This document shows positions 36,653-42,876 of a stretch of DNA of 43,730 bases, in pieces. Source of the DNA: a virus. The translations under genes were made by a program, and so were the position numbers. The notes below the pieces were generated by a model. That model was not told where the DNA came from. It was given only the letters and a program-made list of their open reading frames with translations, and searched no databases. Within the stretch, counting starts at the first letter, position 1. Each line of letters begins with the position of its first letter. Location of the stretch: positions 1-43,730 of IMG/VR virus record IMGVR_UViG_3300043431_000467. One strand, given 5' to 3'.

Positions 36653-36835
36653 TCAGACCTCCTTCAGTGCGCGAACGACGCGATGGCCGTTGCGTATGTA
36701 CGTGATTGTCGTGTCTTGGATCAGCGCAGTCACGAGCGAGCCGTGCTTGCAGACGCGCTCCAAGGTGTGCGTCGAGAGACTGTGCCAGCCTTGTGCGAGG
36801 AGCGTCTCGATTGCGAGTGCTTGTTGCGTCGTCAC
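36653..36835 (-). CDS. Unknown small protein, 60 residues, leaderless-type GTG start
   Basis: GTG 36835 lies six bases after CATACT. TTQQALAIETLLAQGWHSL, VCKHGSLVTALIQDTT, ending in ALKEV whose codons form the next gene's ribosome site. No family recognised. Confidence 0.55.
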   Translation of the reverse strand: MTTQQALAIETLLAQGWHSLSTHTLERVCKHGSLVTALIQDTTITYIRNGHRVVRALKEV

Positions 36836-36841
36836 ATAGAG

Positions 36842-36871
36842 AGTATGAGACAGAGTCGGAAGCGGGGTCAA
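36842..36871 (-). promoter_or_regulatory. Sigma70-like promoter, leaderless geometry
   Basis: Minus strand TTGACC (36866-36871), 18-base spacer, CATACT (36842-36847), then six bases to GTG 36835. Confidence 0.55.
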
Positions 36872-36878
36872 GAGGATT

Positions 36879-37100
36879 TCAGTCGATTTTGAATTTGCCG
36901 GCGTGGGCGGCGCAGAACGCGCGCGCGGCGCGCAGTGTGCCGAATTCGACGCGCTGGCCTAGGGTGTAGTGTCGGTGCATGGGCGGGCATTCGATCGTGG
37001 ACTGTAGGGCGCCATCGAGACCTCGGATCTCGAGAACGGTGGAGGGGGTGGTGTGTGTGAACGCTTCGGTGCAGATCGCGAAATGTTTGCGGCGGGCCAT
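36879..37100 (-). CDS. Unknown small protein, 73 residues
   Basis: From ATG 37100, with AAAGGGA upstream. Basic N-terminus (ARRKHFAIC), then VLEIRGLDGALQSTI and GTLRAARAFCAAHAG. No family recognised. Confidence 0.5.
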   Translation of the reverse strand: MARRKHFAICTEAFTHTTPSTVLEIRGLDGALQSTIECPPMHRHYTLGQRVEFGTLRAARAFCAAHAGKFKID

Positions 37101-37155
37101 GTGCGTTCCCTTTCAGTCGATCTCGATGTGTGCGAGCGCGTTGTTCGTGTTCTCG

Positions 37156-37184
37156 AGTATATGACAGAGCTGGAAGCGGGTCAT
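37156..37184 (-). promoter_or_regulatory. Sigma70-like promoter
   Basis: Minus strand ATGACC (37179-37184), 17-base spacer, TATACT (37156-37161). The spacer shares GCTTCC and CTCTGTC with the promoter at 36842. The first gene (ATG 37100) has a leader of about 50 bases with a ribosome site. Confidence 0.55.
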
Positions 37185-37235
37185 GCATCAAGACGAAGTT
37201 TTTTCGTGTGGGCGGAAATTACAGTGGAGCTGGAA

Positions 37236-38183
37236 CTACTCGTCGGGTAGGCGCACAAGATCGCGAGTGGAGTTCCAGTGGTCCGGGGTGGGCGTGGTCA
37301 GCCAGTGCTCATTGCCGCCTCTACGGAACGCCAGGAGCTTGCGTGCGATGGGGACCGTCACCCAGTGGCGGTTCCAGACGTAGGCCCACAGGTAGGCGCA
37401 GAAGCGGGCCAAGGGGTCGGAGCAGTGGTGCATGACCCTACGTTGTAGGGTCATTATCTCCTTCGGGGGCATGGAGGTGTGAAATCGCGCGAGCGGTTCG
37501 TCGGACGAAGTACCTAGGAGGCGGCGGCGGGGGGCGACACGCCATGCGGGGTAGGATTCTTCCGGGAAGTAGGAGCTGGTGAGGCGTAGGCCGGTGTAGT
37601 CGCCTGGCGGGATCTGTGGCATGTGGCCGCCGGTCTCGGCGGGGATTCCCGTGCGCTCGTAGGCTTCGAGCACACGGCGGCGGTGGTCGCGCGCGACTCT
37701 GCGGCGCCACAGTTTGGCGACGCGGTTTTCCTCAGGTGTGAGTTCGCCGCGCCACTTCTGTTCGTAGAATTGTGGGCCTGGGTAGTACCCCCGGCGCCAG
37801 CGGTCCGGGCGGGGGCGCTCACCATCCCACAGTCCCACCCAGCCCAGGATCTGGTGCTGCAGGCGTAGGTCGTATGCCTGCGGTACGTGGTCTGTCCAGG
37901 GGCAGGGTAGGCGTTGTGGGGTGCCGGGTATGGGTGCGTCGCAGCATAGGTCGCGACACTGCATGTCTGCTCTAAGCTGATTGTGCAGATAGCGTACAGC
38001 CAGGTCAATGAGGTCGGCGCCGTTCTCCGGCCAGCGGTCGGGTTGGGTCCGGTTGTGCGCGAGCCACGCACGCGTGCGCGCTATCTGCGCGGCTGGGGCG
38101 AGGATGTCGAGCTTCCGCGAGTTGTGCCACCTAGCACCGACAGGGTCTTGTTTCCGTTTATACACCATTTCCAGATTCTCCAT
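37236..38183 (-). CDS. Unknown protein, 315 residues
   Basis: From ATG 38183; ATG 38168 has GGAG upstream and may be the true start. Trp/Arg/Pro-rich sequence with no domain I can name: WPENGADLIDLAVRYLHN, CRDLCCDAPIPG, RRRVARDHRRRVLEAYERTG, MHHCSDPLARFCAYLWAYVW. The first large gene of the leftward operon, hence perhaps an early function. Cysteine pairs near residue 100 may bind a metal. Confidence 0.65.
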   Translation of the reverse strand: MENLEMVYKRKQDPVGARWHNSRKLDILAPAAQIARTRAWLAHNRTQPDRWPENGADLIDLAVRYLHNQLRADMQCRDLCCDAPIPGTPQRLPCPWTDHVPQAYDLRLQHQILGWVGLWDGERPRPDRWRRGYYPGPQFYEQKWRGELTPEENRVAKLWRRRVARDHRRRVLEAYERTGIPAETGGHMPQIPPGDYTGLRLTSSYFPEESYPAWRVAPRRRLLGTSSDEPLARFHTSMPPKEIMTLQRRVMHHCSDPLARFCAYLWAYVWNRHWVTVPIARKLLAFRRGGNEHWLTTPTPDHWNSTRDLVRLPDE

Positions 38184-38185
38184 GT

Positions 38186-38404
38186 TCAGCCCACTTCGAC
38201 CTCTAGATCTAGATCAATTTTATGGGCACCTTTTTTCGCGTGGCCCCTGTGCAGACATAGGCTACAACGATGTACCATTGTACGTTCTAAGAAACGTCCG
38301 CGCAAGGACCACGCGAAAAAAGGGTGGGAGTGGGTGAAAAACGCGTACTTGCTTTCGACTACGTACGTAGTACGCATTTTGCTTACACCGTCACTGTAAT
38401 TCAC
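38186..38404 (-). CDS. Possible small Cys/His protein at the operon start
   Basis: 72 codons from GTG 38404 (GGGGG upstream); its TGA lies two bases before ATG 38183, which supports a real gene. The C-terminal MVHRCSLCLHRGHAKKG has a C-x2-C-x2-H-x2-H spacing suggestive of a zinc site or an HNH-like remnant. The coding part contains a 15-bp inverted repeat, so the sequence may be a control element instead. Confidence 0.4.
   Translation of the reverse strand: MNYSDGVSKMRTTYVVESKYAFFTHSHPFFAWSLRGRFLERTMVHRCSLCLHRGHAKKGAHKIDLDLEVEVG
38229..38323. repeat. 15-bp inverted repeat, 65-base spacing
   Basis: CCTTTTTTCGCGTGG at 38229-38243 and its exact complement at 38309-38323. The spacer holds GTAC-CATT-GTAC. 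Could form a long RNA stem or be a paired protein site. Confidence 0.65.
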
Positions 38405-38546
38405 GCACCCCCAGCAGAAATTCCACCCCTAGCTCCGCTCCCACACATGCCCCTACCAAACACACCCTAGTTCCAGATATTCCACAATCTCCACATTTGC
38501 CCACATCTCCAGACTTGACTTTCGCTTCGAAAATTGTTACGCTCAC
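38391..38546 (-). CDS. Possible small zinc-ribbon-like protein, 51 residues
   Basis: From GTG 38546 to TGA 38393-38391, overlapping the next ORF by 14 bases. KCGDCGISGTRVCLVGAC has four cysteines in C-x2-C-x7-C-x4-C spacing. No convincing ribosome site. Composition is less GC-rich than the rest. It would be the first gene of the leftward operon. Confidence 0.3.
   Translation of the reverse strand: MSVTIFEAKVKSGDVGKCGDCGISGTRVCLVGACVGAELGVEFLLGVRELQ
38515..38543 (+). promoter_or_regulatory. Plus-strand sigma70-like promoter candidate
   Basis: TTGACT, 17-base spacer, TACGCT. It would start a transcript of about 570 bases through the palindromic region towards the right QL array. Confidence 0.35.
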
Positions 38547-38842
38547 TCTGCGCCTACGCTTAGGCGATGAGCGTAAAAGACACACGTCGGGGGGAGTCGG
38601 GGGTGTAAGGTCTTTCCCAGCATTCGTGTACGCACCTACATCCGGCACCAGTACCGGGACAAGTGAGCGTATGTAGTACGTGTGTACGGGAGTAGTTGGC
38701 ACGCGCGTATGCGGTACGTAGTAGTTGGCATGGTACGTATGTAGTACACATGCCACGTGTAGTTGGCATGCAGATGTAGTCTACATGTAGTTGGCATGCA
38801 CCAGTGCCGGTGCTACACCTACATGTGGGGCTAGCGGTGGCG

Positions 38843-38864
38843 CTACACCTACATGTAGGTGTAG
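38843..38864. repeat. 22-bp perfect palindrome CTACACCTACA/TGTAGGTGTAG
   Basis: Centre between 38853 and 38854. Followed by GTGCGCTCGAGCTGGGCTAG, the same sequence that follows the second palindrome 67 bases on. Confidence 0.75.
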
Positions 38865-38906
38865 TGCGCTCGAGCTGGGCTAGTGCCAGACCTGTGCGTA
38901 GGGGTG

Positions 38907-38934
38907 GCACTACACCTACATGTAGGTGTAGTGC
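38907..38934. repeat. 28-bp perfect palindrome, second copy
   Basis: Extends the core of the first to GCACTACACCTACA and its complement. Core CACCTACA/TGTAGGTG also forms the dyads of the 29-bp repeats at 32960-33082. Confidence 0.75.
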
Positions 38935-39078
38935 GCTCGAGCTGGGCTAGTACCATATGTGGGATGGTGTGTGCGGTGTATGCCCCCGGGCCTGGGTGTG
39001 GGGGTGGGTGTGGGACTGCGCACATGTCAGATGTGCAGAAATTTTTTTTGAAAAATTCACCAATCCCAGCCCTAGACC

Positions 39079-39107
39079 TTGCCATACCTGCGAAAACAAG
39101 TCAAACT
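39079..39107 (+). promoter_or_regulatory. Promoter candidate of the right QL array, leaderless geometry
   Basis: TTGCCA (39079-39084), 17-base spacer, CAAACT (39102-39107), six bases, ATG 39114. The -10 is weak, but spacing equals that of three other promoters in the window. Confidence 0.45.
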
Positions 39108-39113
39108 GTATTC

Positions 39114-39284
39114 ATGCTACTTTCCGACGCCTGGCAGCTCTACGCCCAGCTCTACGCCCAGCTCCACACCCAGCTCTCCGTCCAGCTCTACGGCCAGCTC
39201 TACGGCCAGCGCCACGCCCTCTCCGTCCAGCTCTACGGCCAGCTCTACGACCAGCTCAACGCCCAGCTCCTAAAACAGCCATGA
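39114..39284 (+). CDS. QL-repeat micro-protein, right array gene 1
   Basis: 56 codons from ATG 39114. After LLSDAW it is a run of four-residue units: QLYAQLYAQLHTQLSVQL, YGQLYGQRHALSVQLYG, QLYDQLNAQLLKQP. CAGCTC codons dominate. No ribosome site; the upstream promoter geometry suggests a leaderless mRNA. It overlaps gene 2 by ATGA. Confidence 0.7.
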   Translation: MLLSDAWQLYAQLYAQLHTQLSVQLYGQLYGQRHALSVQLYGQLYDQLNAQLLKQP

Positions 39285-39460
39285 ACCTATTCGCCCAGAA
39301 CCTAAGAATGATAAGAGTTCTAGCCGAACGGCTAGATCCTGATAATTTGTACTGGGAGCTGCACCATCAAGTCGATCTGCCGCTGTGTGATGTACTGTAC
39401 AGGCGACTCTACCATGAACTGTATTTTTCGATCGAGGATCAGCTCCGAGAACAGCGATGA
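39281..39460 (+). CDS. Diverged QL-family micro-protein, right array gene 2
   Basis: 59 codons. NLFAQNLRMIRVLAERLD, LYWELHHQVDLPLCDVLY, RRLYHELYFSIEDQLREQR. The tetrad spacing survives in places but the DNA is not repetitive, so this member shows protein-level divergence under apparent constraint. Shares the LREQ ending. Confidence 0.7.
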   Translation: MNLFAQNLRMIRVLAERLDPDNLYWELHHQVDLPLCDVLYRRLYHELYFSIEDQLREQR

Positions 39461-39624
39461 ACGCGCACCAACTCGACGACCAGCTCTTCGACCAGCTCGG
39501 CGCCCAACTCCACGCCCAGCTCCGCACCCATCTCTCCAACCAGCTTCTCTACGCCCAGCTCTACGCCCAGCTCTACTCCCAACTCCACGCCCAGCTCCAC
39601 GCCGGGCTCCGAGAACAGACATGA
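39457..39624 (+). CDS. QL-repeat micro-protein, right array gene 3
   Basis: 55 codons. NAHQLDDQLFDQLGAQLHAQ, LRTHLSNQLLYAQLYAQ, LYSQLHAQLHAGLREQT. MNAH start is shared with gene 6 and with the proximal gene of the left array. Confidence 0.7.
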   Translation: MNAHQLDDQLFDQLGAQLHAQLRTHLSNQLLYAQLYAQLYSQLHAQLHAGLREQT

Positions 39625-39729
39625 ACACAAGTCAGCTCCACGCCCAGCTCTCCGCCCAGCTCGACGCCCAGCTCCACGCCCAGCTCTGGGCCCAGCTCTA
39701 CGCCGAGCTCTACGCCCAACTCTACGCCC
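39591..39729 (+). repeat. 139-bp duplication, copy 1
   Basis: Matches 40086-40224 with two mismatches by my reading (within 39651-39653). Spans the end of gene 3 and the first half of gene 4. Confidence 0.85.
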
Positions 39730-39809
39730 AACTCTACGACCAGCTCCACGACCAGCTCTACGCCCAGCTCCACGACCAGCTCTGCGATCAGCTCCGAGAA
39801 CAGCCATGA
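39621..39809 (+). CDS. QL-repeat micro-protein, right array gene 4
   Basis: 62 codons, the most regular member: NTSQLHAQLSAQLDAQLHAQ, LWAQLYAELYAQLYAQL, YDQLHDQLYAQLHDQL, ending LREQP. Its first half is a near copy of gene 7 (139-base duplication). Confidence 0.72.
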   Translation: MNTSQLHAQLSAQLDAQLHAQLWAQLYAELYAQLYAQLYDQLHDQLYAQLHDQLCDQLREQP

Positions 39810-39934
39810 ATACAGACAAGCTCTGCGCCCGGCTCGACGGCCAGCTCTACGCCCAGCTCTACGCCCAGCTCTCCGCCCGGCTCGCCGACCAGCTCTACGC
39901 CCGGCTCGCCGACCAGCTCCGAGAACAGCCATGA
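39806..39934 (+). CDS. QL-repeat micro-protein, right array gene 5
   Basis: 42 codons, the shortest. NTDKLCARLDGQLYAQLYAQ, LSARLADQLYARLADQL, REQP. ATGA overlaps on both sides. Confidence 0.68.
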   Translation: MNTDKLCARLDGQLYAQLYAQLSARLADQLYARLADQLREQP

Positions 39935-40119
39935 ACGCGCACCGGCTCGAAGCCCAACTCTGCAACCTGCTCGAAGTCGAGCTCGCGATCGAACTCTCTT
40001 GGCGGATTCACGTCGAACTCTGGGCCAAGCTCTGCCCGCAACTCTATGACGAGCACGGCGCCCAACTGCGCGCCCAGCTCGAGGTCCAGCTCCACGCCGG
40101 GCTCCGAGAACAGACATGA
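39931..40119 (+). CDS. Diverged QL-family micro-protein, right array gene 6
   Basis: 62 codons. NAHRLEAQLCNLLEVELA, IELSWRIHVELWAKLCPQLY, then AQLRAQLEVQLHAGLREQT. The centre is diverged, the ends keep the family pattern. Confidence 0.68.
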   Translation: MNAHRLEAQLCNLLEVELAIELSWRIHVELWAKLCPQLYDEHGAQLRAQLEVQLHAGLREQT

Positions 40120-40224
40120 ACACAAGTCAGCTCCACGCCCAGCTCGACGCCCAGCTCGACGCCCAGCTCCACGCCCAGCTCTGGGCCCAGCTCTACGCCG
40201 AGCTCTACGCCCAACTCTACGCCC
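40086..40224 (+). repeat. 139-bp duplication, copy 2
   Basis: Same as 39591-39729, offset 495 bases; spans the end of gene 6 and the first half of gene 7, so genes 4-6 look like a duplicated block boundary. Confidence 0.85.
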
Positions 40225-40316
40225 GGCTCTGGGCCCAGTTCTACGAACATCTCAGTAATTTCTACTACCCCACCGTCGAGTTCCGCCAACCCCCAATCGT
40301 TGCACGCCGCGCTTGA
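40116..40316 (+). CDS. QL-repeat micro-protein, right array gene 7
   Basis: 66 codons. Begins as gene 4 (NTSQLHAQLDAQLDAQ), then LWAQFYEHLSNFYYP and a non-repeat end REFRQP-like tail (VEFRQPPIVARRA). It lacks LREQ because its 3' part runs antisense into the large terminase gene for 65 bases; perhaps a truncated copy. Confidence 0.65.
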   Translation: MNTSQLHAQLDAQLDAQLHAQLWAQLYAELYAQLYARLWAQFYEHLSNFYYPTVEFRQPPIVARRA

Positions 40317-42876
40317 GCTGCTCTTTCTTGCTGAGCAGCTGCACAGCCAACCGAGGGTCCTGCAAGACCTCGTCGGGGTACTTCGTCTCCACCTTGATGA
40401 AATCAAACGAGGGGATCGGGTTCTCGAGCAGGTATCTGTACGCTCCGGCGAGCGCCGAAACTGCATCATCCTTCGATTTCGGGTCCGGAAACCCTTCGAG
40501 TTGGTTGAAAAACTGCGTATTCCACGGACGTTCGAGGTAGTGAAGCTCTCCTCTAAAAGCCGCCTTACTGGCCTCGCGGGCGTGCCAGTCCTTGTTTTGC
40601 GTGTCCATCACGACACACGGCGCAAACCGGCGAATATCCGTCGCCAGGCGCTCAGCTTGATCGTCGCCCGCCTGCCCCGGATCCCGGAAAATCACCACTG
40701 TCGTGCGCGGCCCGTCTTGCTGCGCGCAGCGCAACTGCAACGCTTGCACCGCCCCCGGAGAGTCTCGATGGAACGTCGCGTCCGGAATCACGATTCTCCC
40801 GTTGCGTGTCCGGTCCAGCTTTACGCTGACCGTCCAGTCCGGGTTGTCGAGCTTGCCGTCGCGCGCTTTGAAGCTCTCCGGGCGAATCACCCCCGGAATC
40901 AGTTCGCCCTCTATCGGCGTCGAAGCGGTATCCCAGCATCTCACGGACTGCACGATATCCGCTGCGCGCCCCTCCTGCGACAAGAGCACGCGCTCGAGGT
41001 CCGTCTGCCCCCAAACCTTGAACGCGACCTTCTGGAAGAAGTCCCCAACCCCCTGTCTGACGTTCCAATTCCCCCCGAGGTACCTGTCGCGCTCGACCGC
41101 AGTCATAGACTTGAGGTTCGCGAGGTACTCCGGATCCTTGTCCATCAGGATCTGGTTGTCCGACAACAAGCTCGGGATGAACGTCAACGACATAACAGAG
41201 CGGGGGTCGTTCTCTACGTAGCGCAGCAACTCCTCGGGCGTAGCCGCCCAAACGATCTCGTCCTTGACCCGGACGTAGTGCCGCACCACCCCCGCCCGCG
41301 ACATGATTGGGTACCCGTCCTCGCCGATCCACCAGTCGATCAGTGACCGCAAGTAGCAGTCGGGATCAGGGTTTGTCGTGACCGCAACCTGACGCGGAAC
41401 GTTCGCCATACCTCGAAGGCGGCTGATGATGAAGAAAAACTGCTTTCCTTCGAACTCCGAGCCCTCGTCAAGCCCGATGTAGTCGTACTGCTTAGACTTG
41501 TGCGAGACAGCGTCCTTCTCGTGCTGCATGTGCTTGAGCTCGACTCGCGCGCGCGAGCCGTCGAAGACCCATTCAGAGCGGTTCTGATTGAACTTCCCGC
41601 CCAAGTCCGGGTAGAAGTTCCGTGTCTCGTCGAGCAACGAGCCGCCACCTTCGAGCATCTTGAACGTGCGCCGGAAGATGATCGCGTTGTAGCCCTTGAT
41701 GTGACTGTACTTTGCTGCCCTCCAAGCCTGGTACCACGAGTTATGGGTAGGTATGCAGGCGCGAGAGATCAAGTAGGTATGATCGGGGGAGTCGACCGCA
41801 ATGCACATCATAGACCCGGGATCTACTACCCTCTCGGCCGCTACTATGTAGTGATAGTTCTGGGTCTTGCGACGACGGGGCTGCCAAGCAGCTAGTTTGC
41901 GTGGGAGGCGGCACGGCTGAAACGCCGGAGTGAAGTACACAGACCACTTAGGTCCGCAGTCCTTGCCGTAGAGCGATGCGCGGCCCTCGCAGATAGTAGG
42001 TTTCGCCCCTAGACTGGCCGCCAGCCAATAGACTGCATCCGCCAGTTTTTTATTGGTGTTGCAGAATTCGACACGCCCGCCCTTACCCTTTTCGACATGC
42101 CCGTCGGTGTCTATCAGCCCTTGGAGCAGAGCTAGGCGCTGCCCTGCCGACGCGAGCAGGTACGGCTCCGGTACGTGTTTGACCCCCAATACTCCTAAGT
42201 CACGAAGGGTCGAGGTCAGCTTTAGTATCGTTCCCTGCTTGAACGGCTTTTGTGGGTCCCTCTGGCGAAGGCTTCCGAGAGTCCAACCCTCCCGCTCCCA
42301 CGCCTGCCAGAGTTCGGGGTCCTCGCTGCTGTAGTCGCCAGCATCGGTGTTTCCGTCTCCTAGCCACAGTCCAAGAAGATAAGGGGCCAGCGGCAGCTTC
42401 ACTTCTGATAGCTCCAGCTGTGCGCACACCGGCACTGCATGATTCGTGCGCCGGGCTTTACGGCCCGGGACCAGAAGCGTGTCCGCGATCTCTTGCGTGG
42501 TGCGCACTTGCGGCTCCGGCACACGGCCGCGCCTCGCCCCTGCCTTGCGTTCGGCGTCCGTGCACGTAACCCATTGATGCTCCGCGCAAGCCTGGATGAC
42601 TTCTCCGTTGTCGAAGGTCAACCGAAAGACCACGGATGGGGTCTGAACGTCGGAGCACCACAGAACAGAGCATGTGCGCCCGTCGCGCCCGAGGACCAGA
42701 TCCCCCGGTTTTAGGGTGCCGATGGCTCGGGGACCTTGAGGGGTCTGGACTTCCTGTGAGATCGGCAGGGCCTTGCCCCCGCCCGCACCCCCTCCGAATA
42801 CTAGGATACGTGCCTTGCTCTTGGCCGCCATCATCTGCGGGCCCGGCTGCGGCTTGATGATGCGCGTCTCACTCAT
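40252..42876 (-). CDS. terL: Terminase large subunit interrupted by an intein
   Basis: 874 codons; removing the 344-residue intein leaves 530, a usual size for TerL. Walker A is GGGAGGGK (residues 28-35) followed by the intein and then S380. Walker B is YDYIGLDEG (Asp 470, Glu 471). The nuclease domain shows VRCWDTAS, FRDPGQAGDDQA and KSKDDAVSALAGAY, with the acidic residues of the RNase H-like fold. TerL packages DNA into the prohead and cuts it. The gene overlaps terS by 8 bases and its 3' end overlaps the opposing array gene. Confidence 0.93.
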   Translation of the reverse strand: MSETRIIKPQPGPQMMAAKSKARILVFGGGAGGGKALPISQEVQTPQGPRAIGTLKPGDLVLGRDGRTCSVLWCSDVQTPSVVFRLTFDNGEVIQACAEHQWVTCTDAERKAGARRGRVPEPQVRTTQEIADTLLVPGRKARRTNHAVPVCAQLELSEVKLPLAPYLLGLWLGDGNTDAGDYSSEDPELWQAWEREGWTLGSLRQRDPQKPFKQGTILKLTSTLRDLGVLGVKHVPEPYLLASAGQRLALLQGLIDTDGHVEKGKGGRVEFCNTNKKLADAVYWLAASLGAKPTICEGRASLYGKDCGPKWSVYFTPAFQPCRLPRKLAAWQPRRRKTQNYHYIVAAERVVDPGSMMCIAVDSPDHTYLISRACIPTHNSWYQAWRAAKYSHIKGYNAIIFRRTFKMLEGGGSLLDETRNFYPDLGGKFNQNRSEWVFDGSRARVELKHMQHEKDAVSHKSKQYDYIGLDEGSEFEGKQFFFIISRLRGMANVPRQVAVTTNPDPDCYLRSLIDWWIGEDGYPIMSRAGVVRHYVRVKDEIVWAATPEELLRYVENDPRSVMSLTFIPSLLSDNQILMDKDPEYLANLKSMTAVERDRYLGGNWNVRQGVGDFFQKVAFKVWGQTDLERVLLSQEGRAADIVQSVRCWDTASTPIEGELIPGVIRPESFKARDGKLDNPDWTVSVKLDRTRNGRIVIPDATFHRDSPGAVQALQLRCAQQDGPRTTVVIFRDPGQAGDDQAERLATDIRRFAPCVVMDTQNKDWHAREASKAAFRGELHYLERPWNTQFFNQLEGFPDPKSKDDAVSALAGAYRYLLENPIPSFDFIKVETKYPDEVLQDPRLAVQLLSKKEQLKRGVQRLGVGGTRRWGSRNY
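41740..42771 (-). mobile_element. Class 3 intein with LAGLIDADG endonuclease in the TerL P-loop
   Basis: 344 residues, precursor 36-379. It starts with Ala (ALPISQEVQTPQG), not Cys or Ser, and ends CIPTHN before Ser +1. The class 3 W-C-T set is present: Trp 67 in EHQW, Cys 323 in MMCIAVDSPD, Thr 342 in PTHN. Endonuclease motifs are LLGLWLGDG (Asp 139) and LLQGLIDTDG (Asp 223). Class 3 inteins begin splicing from the block F Cys. Both endonuclease motifs look intact, so homing may be active. Confidence 0.9.

Larger units (their letters stand above)
38843..38952. repeat. 43-bp direct repeat with 67-bp period
   Basis: The palindrome plus GTGCGCTCGAGCTGGGCTAGT occurs from 38843 and again from 38910, almost identical. 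Confidence 0.7.
38547..39113. other. Divergent control region without a clear gene
   Basis: About 570 bases between leftward and rightward units. It contains several copies of TGTAGTTGGCATG-like sequence (38690-38800), three copies of CTACACCTACATGT, two 22-28-bp palindromes, a direct repeat of about 43 bases, an A/T stretch at 39041-39060 and a promoter before the array. Open frames here run through repeats and have no ribosome sites, so I treat them as chance. Confidence 0.6.

Noticed and set aside
38560-38910. Open frames in the palindromic control region
   Set aside because: They follow the TGTAGTTGGCAT repeats and palindromes, have no start signals, and their composition is repeat-driven.
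39270-40469. Antisense frames with GVELGVELGV-type repeats opposite the QL array
   Set aside because: They are the reverse translation of the CAGCTC repeats; the plus frames have the ATGA chain and shared starts and endings, the antisense frames do not.
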